NCBI RefSeq assembly: GCF_002002865.1
Contig: NZ_CP019508.1
Location: 1,084,501 to 1,148,500, forward strand
Source of the DNA: Brevundimonas sp. LM2
Lineage (GTDB): Bacteria; Pseudomonadota; Alphaproteobacteria; Caulobacterales; Caulobacteraceae
Direction: 5' to 3'
DNA length: 64,000 bases
Shown: positions 18,832 through 26,717 of the stretch, one piece after another
How positions within the stretch are numbered: position 1 is the first letter of the stretch
How the letters are laid out: the number at the start of each line of letters is the position of its first letter
Position numbers and translations under genes: made by a program
The notes under the pieces: generated by a model
The model's input: only the letters and a program-made list of their open reading frames with translations
Databases searched by the model: none
What the model was told of the DNA's origin: nothing

Positions 18832-20642
18832 CGCACACCTTCGGAAGAGCAGATCACATAGTCGAATGCGGGGACGGTCAGGCGGACGCTACCCGGCGCG
18901 CTGGCCGTGGCCGGGCAGTCGCCCCGCGCAGAGGACCAGCCGACGGATGCGGCGTCCACCTCGATATTGGCGGTGATCGCCGCGCCAGAGGTATTATAGA
19001 CGACCAGGGTCTCGCCCGCAGCCTCCGGCATGCGCCGCGACAGGGCCAGGATGCCCGGCGTCTCCGCCGCGAAGCGGACGGTCTGCAGGCCCTGGCGCAG
19101 GCGGACGTCGGCCTGACGCAGCCGGGCCATCTCCGCGATCGACCGGTACATCGGGGCCTCGGTCGAGAAGGCCGGGCGGGTCCCGCCGACGATGCGGTCG
19201 TCGCGGTAGGAGGCGACCTGGCTGTCGGCCATGTTCTGGCGCGCGCCGCCATAGCCGCCGTCGCCGGTGAAGCCCTGTTCGTCGCCGTAGTAGAGGGTCG
19301 GGGCGCCCCGGCTGAACATCATCAGGGCGTGGGCCAGGGTCTCGCGCTGCAGCAGTTCGGCGTCCGAGATGTCCGGCTTTGCCTTGACGATGAAGCCGCC
19401 GATCCGGCCCATGTCGTGGTTGCCCAGGAAGGTCGGCAGCCCCAGCGCTCCGGTGGTCCCGCCTTCGTAAAGGGCGTCGGCGTCGAACACCTTGGCCAGG
19501 GCCGTCGGCGGCACGTCGCGGGCGACGATGTCGGTCACCGCGAACTGGAACGGGAAGTCCAGCACGGCCGGATAGCCGTCGACGCGGGTGAAGCGGGCAG
19601 TGACGGCGGGATCGACGTCATAGACCTCGCCGAAGATGTGGAAGTTGGGGATGCCCCGGGCCTTCGCGCGCTCCAGCATGGCGGGAACGAAGGCCTGCCA
19701 GAACGCGGGATTGACGTGGCGGGCCGTGTCGACGCGGAAGCCGTCGATTCCGTACCGGTCGATCCAGTCGCCGAAGATCTCGATCATGCCCGACACCACG
19801 CGCGGATGCTCGGTCATCAGGTCGTCGAGGCCGGCGAAATCGCCGTCGATCGAGCTTTCGCCGCGGAAGGTCGTGTCGCCCCGGTTGTGGTAATAGGCCG
19901 GGTCGTTCAGCCAGGCCGGCACCTTGACCGTCTCTTCGCCCGCCGGGATGTAGGGGGTGTAGGCATAGTCGGGCCGGGTCAGACGGTTAAAGTTGGTGCC
20001 GTCGAAGCCCTCGTTGATCGCTTCGCCCTTGATCCCGCCGCGCCGGGTGAACGGATAGTCGCCGCGGCTGCGGTATTCGCAGTCGTTGGCCGGGCATTCG
20101 CGGTAGCGGATCACGTCGGCCGTGTGGTTGGCGACGATGTCCATATAGACCTTCATGCCGCGCGCATGGGCCGCCTCGACGAGGGCGCGCATCGCCGCCT
20201 CGTCGCCGAAATGGGGGTCGACGCGCGTGAAGTCTGTGATCCAGTAGCCGTGCGACCCGGCGAACTCGCGGCCCGGCTCGCCCTGGACCGGCTTGTTCTT
20301 GAAGATCGGGGCCATCCAGATGGCGGTCGCGCCCAGGCCCTGGATGTAGTCGAGCCGGCGCTCTACACCGGCCAGGTCGCCGCCGTGATAAAAACCTTCG
20401 TGCGTCGGGTCGAATCCGTGGTCCAGCCGACCGCCCGGGATGCCGCCGGTGTCGTTTGCGGCGTCGCCGTTGTCGAACCGGTCCGGCATCAGGAAATAGA
20501 TCACCTCGTCCTGAGGCAGGCGCGCCCGATAGTCCGGGGCGGTAGGAGCGGTCTGAGCCGTCGCGGGCGCAGCGCCCGCCAACAGGGTGCAGGCCGCGAG
20601 AGCAGCCCCCGACCATCGTGTCCAGCGCGAGGCGTGGCCCAT
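18828..20642 (-). CDS. GH13 alpha-amylase-type enzyme, exported
   Basis: A 604-residue periplasmic or secreted enzyme with a cleavable signal (a hydrophobic stretch ending ATAQTAPTA). The GH13 barrel shows VIYFLMPDRFDNGD, ANHTADVI (region I), GFRVDTARHVNPAFW (nucleophile Asp), FHIFGEVYD (acid/base Glu) and FLGNHDMGR (third acid). It should cut starch-derived dextrins outside the inner membrane, feeding GH97, GH15 and the transporters. I chose ATG 20642 because GGAG lies 6 bases upstream; an in-frame ATG at 20654 and the frame up to 20750 are alternatives. A palindromic operator-like site lies about 53 bases upstream. Confidence 0.9.
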   Translation of the reverse strand: MGHASRWTRWSGAALAACTLLAGAAPATAQTAPTAPDYRARLPQDEVIYFLMPDRFDNGDAANDTGGIPGGRLDHGFDPTHEGFYHGGDLAGVERRLDYIQGLGATAIWMAPIFKNKPVQGEPGREFAGSHGYWITDFTRVDPHFGDEAAMRALVEAAHARGMKVYMDIVANHTADVIRYRECPANDCEYRSRGDYPFTRRGGIKGEAINEGFDGTNFNRLTRPDYAYTPYIPAGEETVKVPAWLNDPAYYHNRGDTTFRGESSIDGDFAGLDDLMTEHPRVVSGMIEIFGDWIDRYGIDGFRVDTARHVNPAFWQAFVPAMLERAKARGIPNFHIFGEVYDVDPAVTARFTRVDGYPAVLDFPFQFAVTDIVARDVPPTALAKVFDADALYEGGTTGALGLPTFLGNHDMGRIGGFIVKAKPDISDAELLQRETLAHALMMFSRGAPTLYYGDEQGFTGDGGYGGARQNMADSQVASYRDDRIVGGTRPAFSTEAPMYRSIAEMARLRQADVRLRQGLQTVRFAAETPGILALSRRMPEAAGETLVVYNTSGAAITANIEVDAASVGWSSARGDCPATASAPGSVRLTVPAFDYVICSSEGVR

Positions 20643-20694
20643 GGGTGTCTCCATTCCTGGTTTGCGTCTCAGATGCATCGCCTGATCGCTTATT

Positions 20695-20708
20695 TGCAAG
20701 ATTTTGCA
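20695..20708 (-). promoter_or_regulatory. Candidate MalI-type operator upstream of the amylase operon
   Basis: TGCAA-GATT-TTGCA is a perfect 5-base inverted repeat and also contains two TTTGCA direct repeats 10 bases apart. The core CAAGATTTTGCA is identical, base for base, to the site upstream of the TonB receptor. It lies about 53 bases before the amylase ATG, where a repressor could block transcription. Confidence 0.6.
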
Positions 20709-20858
20709 GTACCGGCCCACGGTGTCAATCCATGGATCAGGTCGGCACACGCGAGGCAGACCTCATGCTGCGCCGCAATATCAGCGGATAATGGGGGGAG
20801 AAGGGTCGGGTTGCCGTTGCCACATTGCTGCCTGCTGAATTACTCACTTGCCACATTC

Positions 20859-20880
20859 CAAGATTTTGCATATTTTTGCG
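20859..20880 (+). promoter_or_regulatory. Candidate MalI-type operator upstream of the MalA-like receptor
   Basis: CAAGATTTTGCA (20859-20870) is followed by a second half, TTTTTGCG (20873-20880), 10 bases on. It matches the site before the amylase operon exactly over 12 bases and lies about 57 bases before the receptor ATG. Together with the other two copies it suggests one regulator coordinates uptake and hydrolysis. Confidence 0.58.
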
Positions 20881-20936
20881 ATTGGTCTGGGATCGCTTCG
20901 TCAGAAACGCGAGATGGCCATCAGGGAGATGAGTTC

Positions 20937-23720
20937 ATGAGAATCCGTTCGAATACGCGTGCACGTCTGATGGCCGGCGGTGCCGCCAGCGTGTTGACCC
21001 TTCTGGCACTGGCCGGAACGGCCCAGGCGCAGACCCAAACGACGCCGCAGGATGACGCGACCGAGGTCGACGAAATCGTCGTCACCGGCATTCGCGCCTC
21101 GATCGCCAGCTCCATCGCGGCCAAGGCGCGCAACACCTCGATCGTCGAGGTCATCACCGCCGAGGACATCGGCAAGCTGCCGGACGTGTCGATCGCCGAG
21201 TCGCTGGCCCGTCTGCCGGGCCTGACGGCCCAGCGCCTGGACGGCCGCTCGCAGGCCATCTCGATCCGCGGCCTCGGCCCCGACTTCACCACCGCCCTGC
21301 TGAACGGCCGCGAACAGGTCACCACCGGCGACAACCGCGGCGTCGAGTTCGACCAGTATCCGTCGGAACTGCTCAGCGGCGTGACCGTCTACAAGACACC
21401 CGACGCCCAGCTGATAGGCCAGGGCCTGGGCGGCACCGTCGACCTGCAGACCGTCCGTCCGCTCGCCTTCGGCCGTCGCGCCATCGCCGCCAACGCCCGC
21501 TATGAACAGAACGACATCGGCGCGCTGAACTCGGGCACGGACGACAACGGCAACCGCTACAGCCTGTCCTACATCGACCAGTTCGCCGACGACACCATCG
21601 GCATCGCCCTGGGCTATGCCCACATCGAGAGCCCCTACCAGTCCGAGCGCTACAACAGCTGGGGCTATCCGACGACGCCGGCCGGCGACTTCGTGCTCGG
21701 CGGGTCCAAGCCCTATGTGATGTCGTCGAACCTCGAGCGCGATGGCTTCATGGGCGTCGTCGAGTTCCGGCCGAACGACCGGTTCCACTCGACGGTCGAC
21801 GCCTTCTATTCCGAGTTCCAGAACACCCAGATCCTGCGCGGCATCGAACTGCCGTTGTGGTGGGGCGGCTCCGCTGGCGACTGCACGGTGCCGGTTCAGA
21901 CAGCGACCTGCCGTCCGGCACCGGCTCTTCGTGCTGGTTCGACCGTTGAGAACGGCTTCGTCACGGCCGGCACCTTCGACAACGTCAAGGGCGTCGTCCG
22001 CAACGACGTCAACACCCGCGAAAGCACCATCACCTCGGTGGGCTGGAACACGGTCTTCCAGGCGTCGGACGACTGGTCGCTGATGGCCGACCTCAACTAC
22101 TCGAAGGTGGAGCGCAACGACGTCGTTCTGGAAACGCTCGCCGGGACCGGGCGGAACATCGCCGGTGCCACCGACTCGATCGGCTATACGTTCGACGAGA
22201 ACAACGTCGCCAGCTTTACCCATAATCTGAACTACGCCGATCCGAACCTGATCCGGCTGACCAGCCCGCAGGGCTGGGGGGGCGACATCATCCCGGGCGG
22301 TCAGGACGGCTATCTGAACACGCCGTCCGTCGAGGACGAGATCAAGGCCCTGCGCCTCGAGGCGACGCGCCAGCTCAACGCCGACGGACCGTTCAGCGCC
22401 ATCGAGTTCGGCGTGAATATCTCCGAGCGCGAGAAGTCCTTCGTCAACGACCAGTTCTTCCTCGGCGTCCCCGGCGGGGCCAGCGCGGTGGTTCCGGCCG
22501 CCTTCCTGCTTCCGTCCACGGAGCTGACCTATCTGGGCCTCGGTCCGGTGCTCAGCTACGACGCGCTCGGCCTGGTCAACTCCGGCTTCTATAACCTGGT
22601 CCGCAACCCGAACGCCGACGTCGTGTCGGGCAACTGGGAAGTGCTGGAGAAGGTCAATACGGCCTATGTCCAGCTGAGCATCGACCACATGCTCGGCTCC
22701 ATGCCGCTCACCGGCAACGTTGGCCTGCAGTACGTCTACACCGACCAGAGCTCGAACGGCTTCGCCGCTTCCGGCACGGGGGCCTCGGCCGTCTCAACGC
22801 CGGTGTCCGGCGGCCTCGAATACCAGGAGTTCCTGCCCTCCTCGAACTTCATTCTCGAGGTGGCTCAGGACCATTACGTGCGCTTCGCCGTCGCCCGGAC
22901 CCTCGCGCGGGCTCGGATGGACGACATGCGCGCCTCGCGGAACTTCAGCTTCAACATCGCCAACAATACGCCCCTGGCGCAGCCCGACCTGAACTCGCCG
23001 TTCAGCGGCGGGGGTGGCAACCCGGAGTTGCAGCCGACCATCGCCGACGTCGCCGATCTGTCCTACGAGCACTATTTCGCCAACCGGACCGGCTATGTCT
23101 CTGTGGCGGGCTTCTACAAGTACCTCGAGAGCTTCGGCTTCACCCGCAACCAGATCTTCGACTTCACCGGCTATCCGACCGGCGGCGTCACCCCGGTCAT
23201 CAATCAGGGCGTGGTCAGCGCGCCGGACAACGGCGAGGGCGGCTACATCTCGGGCGTCGAGTTCGCCCTGTCGGTGCCGCTGAACATCGTCTCGCCGATG
23301 CTGGAAGGCTTCGGCTTCCAGTTCAGCGCCTCGCAGACCTCCAGCGAGATCACGCCGGACGGGATCAACACCACGCCGCTTCCCGGGCTGTCCGAGACGG
23401 TCGCCAACTTCACGGTCTATTACGAGGCCAACGGCTTCCAGGCCCGGATCTCGGACCGTTATCGCTCGGACTTCCTGGGCGAGGTCGCCGGTTTCGGCAA
23501 CGGCCGCACCCTGCGCAGCATCGCCGAGGAGAACGTGGTCGACGCCCAGATCGGCTACGAGTTCCAGGCGGGTCCGCTGGAAGGGGCCTCGGTCCTGTTC
23601 CAGGTCAACAACCTGACCGACGAGCCTTTCGCGACCTTCCAGAACGGCGATGAGCGTCAGGTCATCGACTACCAGACCTACGGCCGGACCTTCCTCGTCG
23701 GTCTCAACTATCGCTACTGA
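20937..23720 (+). CDS. TonB-dependent outer-membrane receptor, MalA-like (maltodextrin)
   Basis: A 927-residue receptor. The signal peptide ends near AQAQT; the TonB box DEIVVTGI follows, then the plug (PDVSIAESLARLPGLTAQRL, AISIRGLGPDFTTALLNGRE) and a long beta-barrel ending in the terminal aromatic of VGLNYRY. The ARLPGLTAQR/GREQVTTG plug style is typical of Caulobacterales carbohydrate receptors such as MalA. It sits between the amylase operon and the halogenase gene and carries the shared operator motif in its promoter, so maltodextrin is the likely substrate. GGGAG lies about 11 bases before ATG 20937. Confidence 0.9.
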   Translation: MRIRSNTRARLMAGGAASVLTLLALAGTAQAQTQTTPQDDATEVDEIVVTGIRASIASSIAAKARNTSIVEVITAEDIGKLPDVSIAESLARLPGLTAQRLDGRSQAISIRGLGPDFTTALLNGREQVTTGDNRGVEFDQYPSELLSGVTVYKTPDAQLIGQGLGGTVDLQTVRPLAFGRRAIAANARYEQNDIGALNSGTDDNGNRYSLSYIDQFADDTIGIALGYAHIESPYQSERYNSWGYPTTPAGDFVLGGSKPYVMSSNLERDGFMGVVEFRPNDRFHSTVDAFYSEFQNTQILRGIELPLWWGGSAGDCTVPVQTATCRPAPALRAGSTVENGFVTAGTFDNVKGVVRNDVNTRESTITSVGWNTVFQASDDWSLMADLNYSKVERNDVVLETLAGTGRNIAGATDSIGYTFDENNVASFTHNLNYADPNLIRLTSPQGWGGDIIPGGQDGYLNTPSVEDEIKALRLEATRQLNADGPFSAIEFGVNISEREKSFVNDQFFLGVPGGASAVVPAAFLLPSTELTYLGLGPVLSYDALGLVNSGFYNLVRNPNADVVSGNWEVLEKVNTAYVQLSIDHMLGSMPLTGNVGLQYVYTDQSSNGFAASGTGASAVSTPVSGGLEYQEFLPSSNFILEVAQDHYVRFAVARTLARARMDDMRASRNFSFNIANNTPLAQPDLNSPFSGGGGNPELQPTIADVADLSYEHYFANRTGYVSVAGFYKYLESFGFTRNQIFDFTGYPTGGVTPVINQGVVSAPDNGEGGYISGVEFALSVPLNIVSPMLEGFGFQFSASQTSSEITPDGINTTPLPGLSETVANFTVYYEANGFQARISDRYRSDFLGEVAGFGNGRTLRSIAEENVVDAQIGYEFQAGPLEGASVLFQVNNLTDEPFATFQNGDERQVIDYQTYGRTFLVGLNYRY

Positions 23721-23783
23721 GGCGATACCGGGCCGTTCCCTCTCCCCTCCGGGGATGGCCCCCGCCTGGTAAGGCGTGAAACT

Positions 23784-23818
23784 GGCCGCGCGGGTGACCG
23801 CGCGGCCGTCTTTCGTTT
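23784..23818 (+). terminator. Intrinsic terminator, probably bidirectional
   Basis: A perfect 10-base stem GGCCGCGCGG / CCGCGCGGCC (23784-23793 and 23798-23807) with loop GTGA is followed by the T-rich GTCTTTCGTTT. It lies between the convergent TonB receptor (stop 23720) and halogenase (stop 23830) and could end transcription of both, though the T-rich tail favours the + strand. Confidence 0.8.
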
Positions 23819-23829
23819 GAGGCCGGGCT

Positions 23830-25344
23830 TCAGGCCGTGCCGGACCACATGGTCTGGGCCTTGAGGAAGGCGTCGTGTTCCGGCATGCGCGCCACGGCGT
23901 CGCGCCAGCGGGCGGCGATCTGTGCGAAGCCGGCTTCGACCTGGTCCAGGTTCTGCAAATCATACAGCGGGTTGTGACCCGTCGGCACGATGCCTTGGCC
24001 GTACATCACAGCCAGCCAGGAGCCCTGGCTGAAGTACTCATCGGCCCCCGACTGATACAGCAGGCCGCGATCGCGGAAGGCCTCGACCCTCTGGCTCAGG
24101 GTGTCGGGGATCGGCATGGTCGCCATGTGCCGCCAGAACGCCGTGTCGTCCCTCTGGGTCGCGTGATAGTGCAGGATCACGAAGTCGCGGATCAGGGCGA
24201 CCTCCGCCCCCAGCCTGCGATTGTAGCTCTCGATGTTGACCGGGCTGAACCGGCTGTCGGGAAAATGCTGCAACAGCCGGTAGATGCCGGACTGGACCAT
24301 GTGGATGCTGGTCGATTCCAGCGGCTCGATGAAACCGCTCGACAGGCCCAGGGCCACCACATTCTTCGACCAGAAGGTCTTCCGGCGCCCCGTCGTGAAG
24401 CGCAGCGGGCGCGGGTCCGCCAGGGCCGGTCCGTCCAGGGTGTCGAGCAGGATTTGGCGGGCCTCATCGTCGTCGATGAAATCCGAGCAGTAGACATGGC
24501 CGTTGCCGGTGCGGTGCTGCAGGGCGATGCGCCACTGCCAGCCCGCGGGCCGGGCCGTCGACCGGGTAAAGGGGGTGGTCGGCCCGACCCGCTCGCACGG
24601 CACGGCCCAGGCCCGGTTCATCGGCAGCCAGTGACTCCAGTCCTCGAACCCGGTCTTCAGAGCGCCCTCGATCAGCAGGGCGCGAAAGCCGGTGCAGTCG
24701 ATGAACAGATCGGCGGCGAGTTCGCGGCCGTCCTTCAACCGGACCCGGTCGACGAAGCCGTCCTCGGCGCGCTGGACCACGTCGACGATCTCGCCCTCGA
24801 TCCGCTGGACGCCGCGGCTCTCGCAGACCTTGCGCAGGTACCGGGCATAGAGGCCGGCGTCGAAATGATAGGCGCTGAACAGGCCGTTGAACGGCGAGCG
24901 CGGATCGGGGTCGCGCAGGCCCGCCTTGCCCGCCTTGCAGGCCTGGGCGCACAATGAATAGGCCTCCAGATCGTCGGCGATCCGCCCCTTGGCGCGCAGG
25001 GCCAGGAAGGACTGCTGGAACTCGGACAGGGTCGGCCCGGGGCCGAAGGTGCCGAACGGATGCAGATAGCGGTTGTCCTGGCGGCCCCAGCCGACGAACT
25101 CGATGCCGAGCTTCAGCGTCGCCTGGGTCTCGCGCATGAACTCCGCTTCGTCCAGACCGATCAGGTTGTTGAAGTCGCGGATGGGGGGCACGGTGGCCTC
25201 GCCGACCCCGACGATGCCGATGTCGTCGCTCTCGACCAGGGTCACCGCGCAATGCGGCCCCAGAGATCGGTTCAGCGCCGCCGCCGCCATCCAGCCGGCG
25301 GTGCCGCCGCCGACGACGAGCACGGATTTGATCGGTTCGGCCAT
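23830..25344 (-). CDS. Flavin-dependent halogenase-like protein (tryptophan halogenase family)
   Basis: The 504-residue product starts with the FAD motif VLVVGGGTAGWMAA (GxGxxG) and carries GVGEATVPPI. Lys78 in QATLKLG matches the catalytic lysine of PrnA-type halogenases, and Glu343 in FIEPLEST matches the active-site glutamate. Two family motifs vary: WxWxIP reads WQWRIA (269-274), and F-x2-P-x2-S-x-G reads FIEPLESTS (338-346), with Ser for Gly. The family uses reduced FAD and oxygen to make hypohalous acid that halogenates aromatic rings. Caulobacterales homologues commonly lie beside TonB receptors, with substrates mostly unknown. GGGAG lies upstream of the ATG. Confidence 0.87.
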   Translation of the reverse strand: MAEPIKSVLVVGGGTAGWMAAAALNRSLGPHCAVTLVESDDIGIVGVGEATVPPIRDFNNLIGLDEAEFMRETQATLKLGIEFVGWGRQDNRYLHPFGTFGPGPTLSEFQQSFLALRAKGRIADDLEAYSLCAQACKAGKAGLRDPDPRSPFNGLFSAYHFDAGLYARYLRKVCESRGVQRIEGEIVDVVQRAEDGFVDRVRLKDGRELAADLFIDCTGFRALLIEGALKTGFEDWSHWLPMNRAWAVPCERVGPTTPFTRSTARPAGWQWRIALQHRTGNGHVYCSDFIDDDEARQILLDTLDGPALADPRPLRFTTGRRKTFWSKNVVALGLSSGFIEPLESTSIHMVQSGIYRLLQHFPDSRFSPVNIESYNRRLGAEVALIRDFVILHYHATQRDDTAFWRHMATMPIPDTLSQRVEAFRDRGLLYQSGADEYFSQGSWLAVMYGQGIVPTGHNPLYDLQNLDQVEAGFAQIAARWRDAVARMPEHDAFLKAQTMWSGTA

Positions 25345-25459
25345 GCCTGTTTCTTCTCCCGTTTTTTCCGATCTCTAGCAGCTTTGCGGAGGTCCGGCAG
25401 CGGCGTAAAAGCCGCTGCGACGGCCGTGGGGCAGGGCGTCCCAGAAACAGGACGCGCGC

Positions 25460-26497
25460 ATGACCCATCCCATCCTGCCGGCCCCGACTTCGGCTTCGGT
25501 GCCCGTCCACCACGGCGTCGACCGGGCGCGGTTCGAGGCGGAGATCGTGCCCGCCGGCCGGCCGGCCGTGCTGAAAGGCCTGGTCCGCGACTGGCCCGCC
25601 GTGCGCGCCGCCGCCACATCCCCCGACGAGCTCGCCGCCTATTTCGCCCGCTTCGACAACGGCGCGGCGGTCCGGGCCTTCTTCGGCGCGCCCGAGATGC
25701 GGGGCCGTTTCAGCTATTCCGACGACTTGGCCGGGTTCAATCACGACCAGCGCCAGACGACGCTGCGAGCCGTGGTGGATCAGGTCCTGGTCGGCCGAGA
25801 CCGCGCAGAGCCGTCCCACGTCTATGCCGGCGGGGTGCCGATGCCGGTCGTGCTGCCGGGCATGGCCGAAGACAATCCGATGGCCCTGCTGGATCCCACC
25901 CGCGAGCGGCTGACGTCGCTGTGGATCGGCAACCGCTCGCGGACCGCCGCCCACTGGGACCTGGCCCAGAACCTGGCCTGCGTCGTCGCCGGCCGCCGGC
26001 GGTTCACCCTGTTTCCGCCCGAGCAGATCGCCAACCTCTACGTCGGGCCCATCGACGTGACCCTGGCGGGCCAGCCGATCAGCCTGGTCGACATCGTCGA
26101 TCCCGACTTCGAGCGGCATCCCCGCTACCGCGAGGCCCTGGCGGCGGCCGAGGTCGCGGAACTGGAACCGGGCGACGTGCTCTACCTGCCCAGCCTGTGG
26201 TGGCACCATGTCGAATCGCTCGACGCGGTCGGGGCCATGATCAATCTATGGTGGCGCGATGGGCCGGACTATCTGACCACCCCGATGCTGACGATGTTCC
26301 ACGCCCTGCTGACCATCCGGGACCTGCCGGCCGACGAGCGGATGCGCTGGCGCGCCTTCTTCGACCATTATATCTTCCAGACCGGCGGCGACCCGGTGTC
26401 GCATCTGCCGTTGCCGGCCCAGGGCGTGCTCGGACCGATGACAGGCACGATCCAGCAGCGGATCAAGGCGATCCTGCTGCGTTCCCTTCAGCGCTAG
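25460..26497 (+). CDS. JmjC/cupin-8-like 2-oxoglutarate oxygenase family protein
   Basis: The 345-residue product matches the cupin-like (JmjC-type) family. Near residue 20 it begins with GVDRARFEAEIVPAGRPAVL and LKGLVRDWPAV. The metal site appears as the HxD of AAHWDLAQN and the distal His in LPSLWWHHVESL, which lies after the ELEPGDVLYLP turn. These proteins are usually Fe(II)/2-oxoglutarate hydroxylases acting on proteins or small molecules. AGGA lies 8 bases before ATG 25460. It diverges from the halogenase across 115 bases, a pairing common in Caulobacterales next to TonB receptors, which suggests a shared substrate or regulation. Substrate unknown. Confidence 0.82.
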   Translation: MTHPILPAPTSASVPVHHGVDRARFEAEIVPAGRPAVLKGLVRDWPAVRAAATSPDELAAYFARFDNGAAVRAFFGAPEMRGRFSYSDDLAGFNHDQRQTTLRAVVDQVLVGRDRAEPSHVYAGGVPMPVVLPGMAEDNPMALLDPTRERLTSLWIGNRSRTAAHWDLAQNLACVVAGRRRFTLFPPEQIANLYVGPIDVTLAGQPISLVDIVDPDFERHPRYREALAAAEVAELEPGDVLYLPSLWWHHVESLDAVGAMINLWWRDGPDYLTTPMLTMFHALLTIRDLPADERMRWRAFFDHYIFQTGGDPVSHLPLPAQGVLGPMTGTIQQRIKAILLRSLQR

Positions 26498-26717
26498 CAC
26501 GACGACGTCCGAAAGCGGCGCATCGCGCGGTTTTTCTTGCCGTTCAAAGTATTCAGCCAGGCTTGATTGCAGAGCGGACGACTCGCGTGACGATTCCGCA
26601 ACAGGGCGGTCAAATCGGTGTGACGCGGCTATCAATCTCCTTAAGTTCGTAAAAGGATACCCCCGGTCTCTGGGGAGGGACGCTGCAGGATCTTTTCGCT
26701 CAACGAATGGATCTCAA

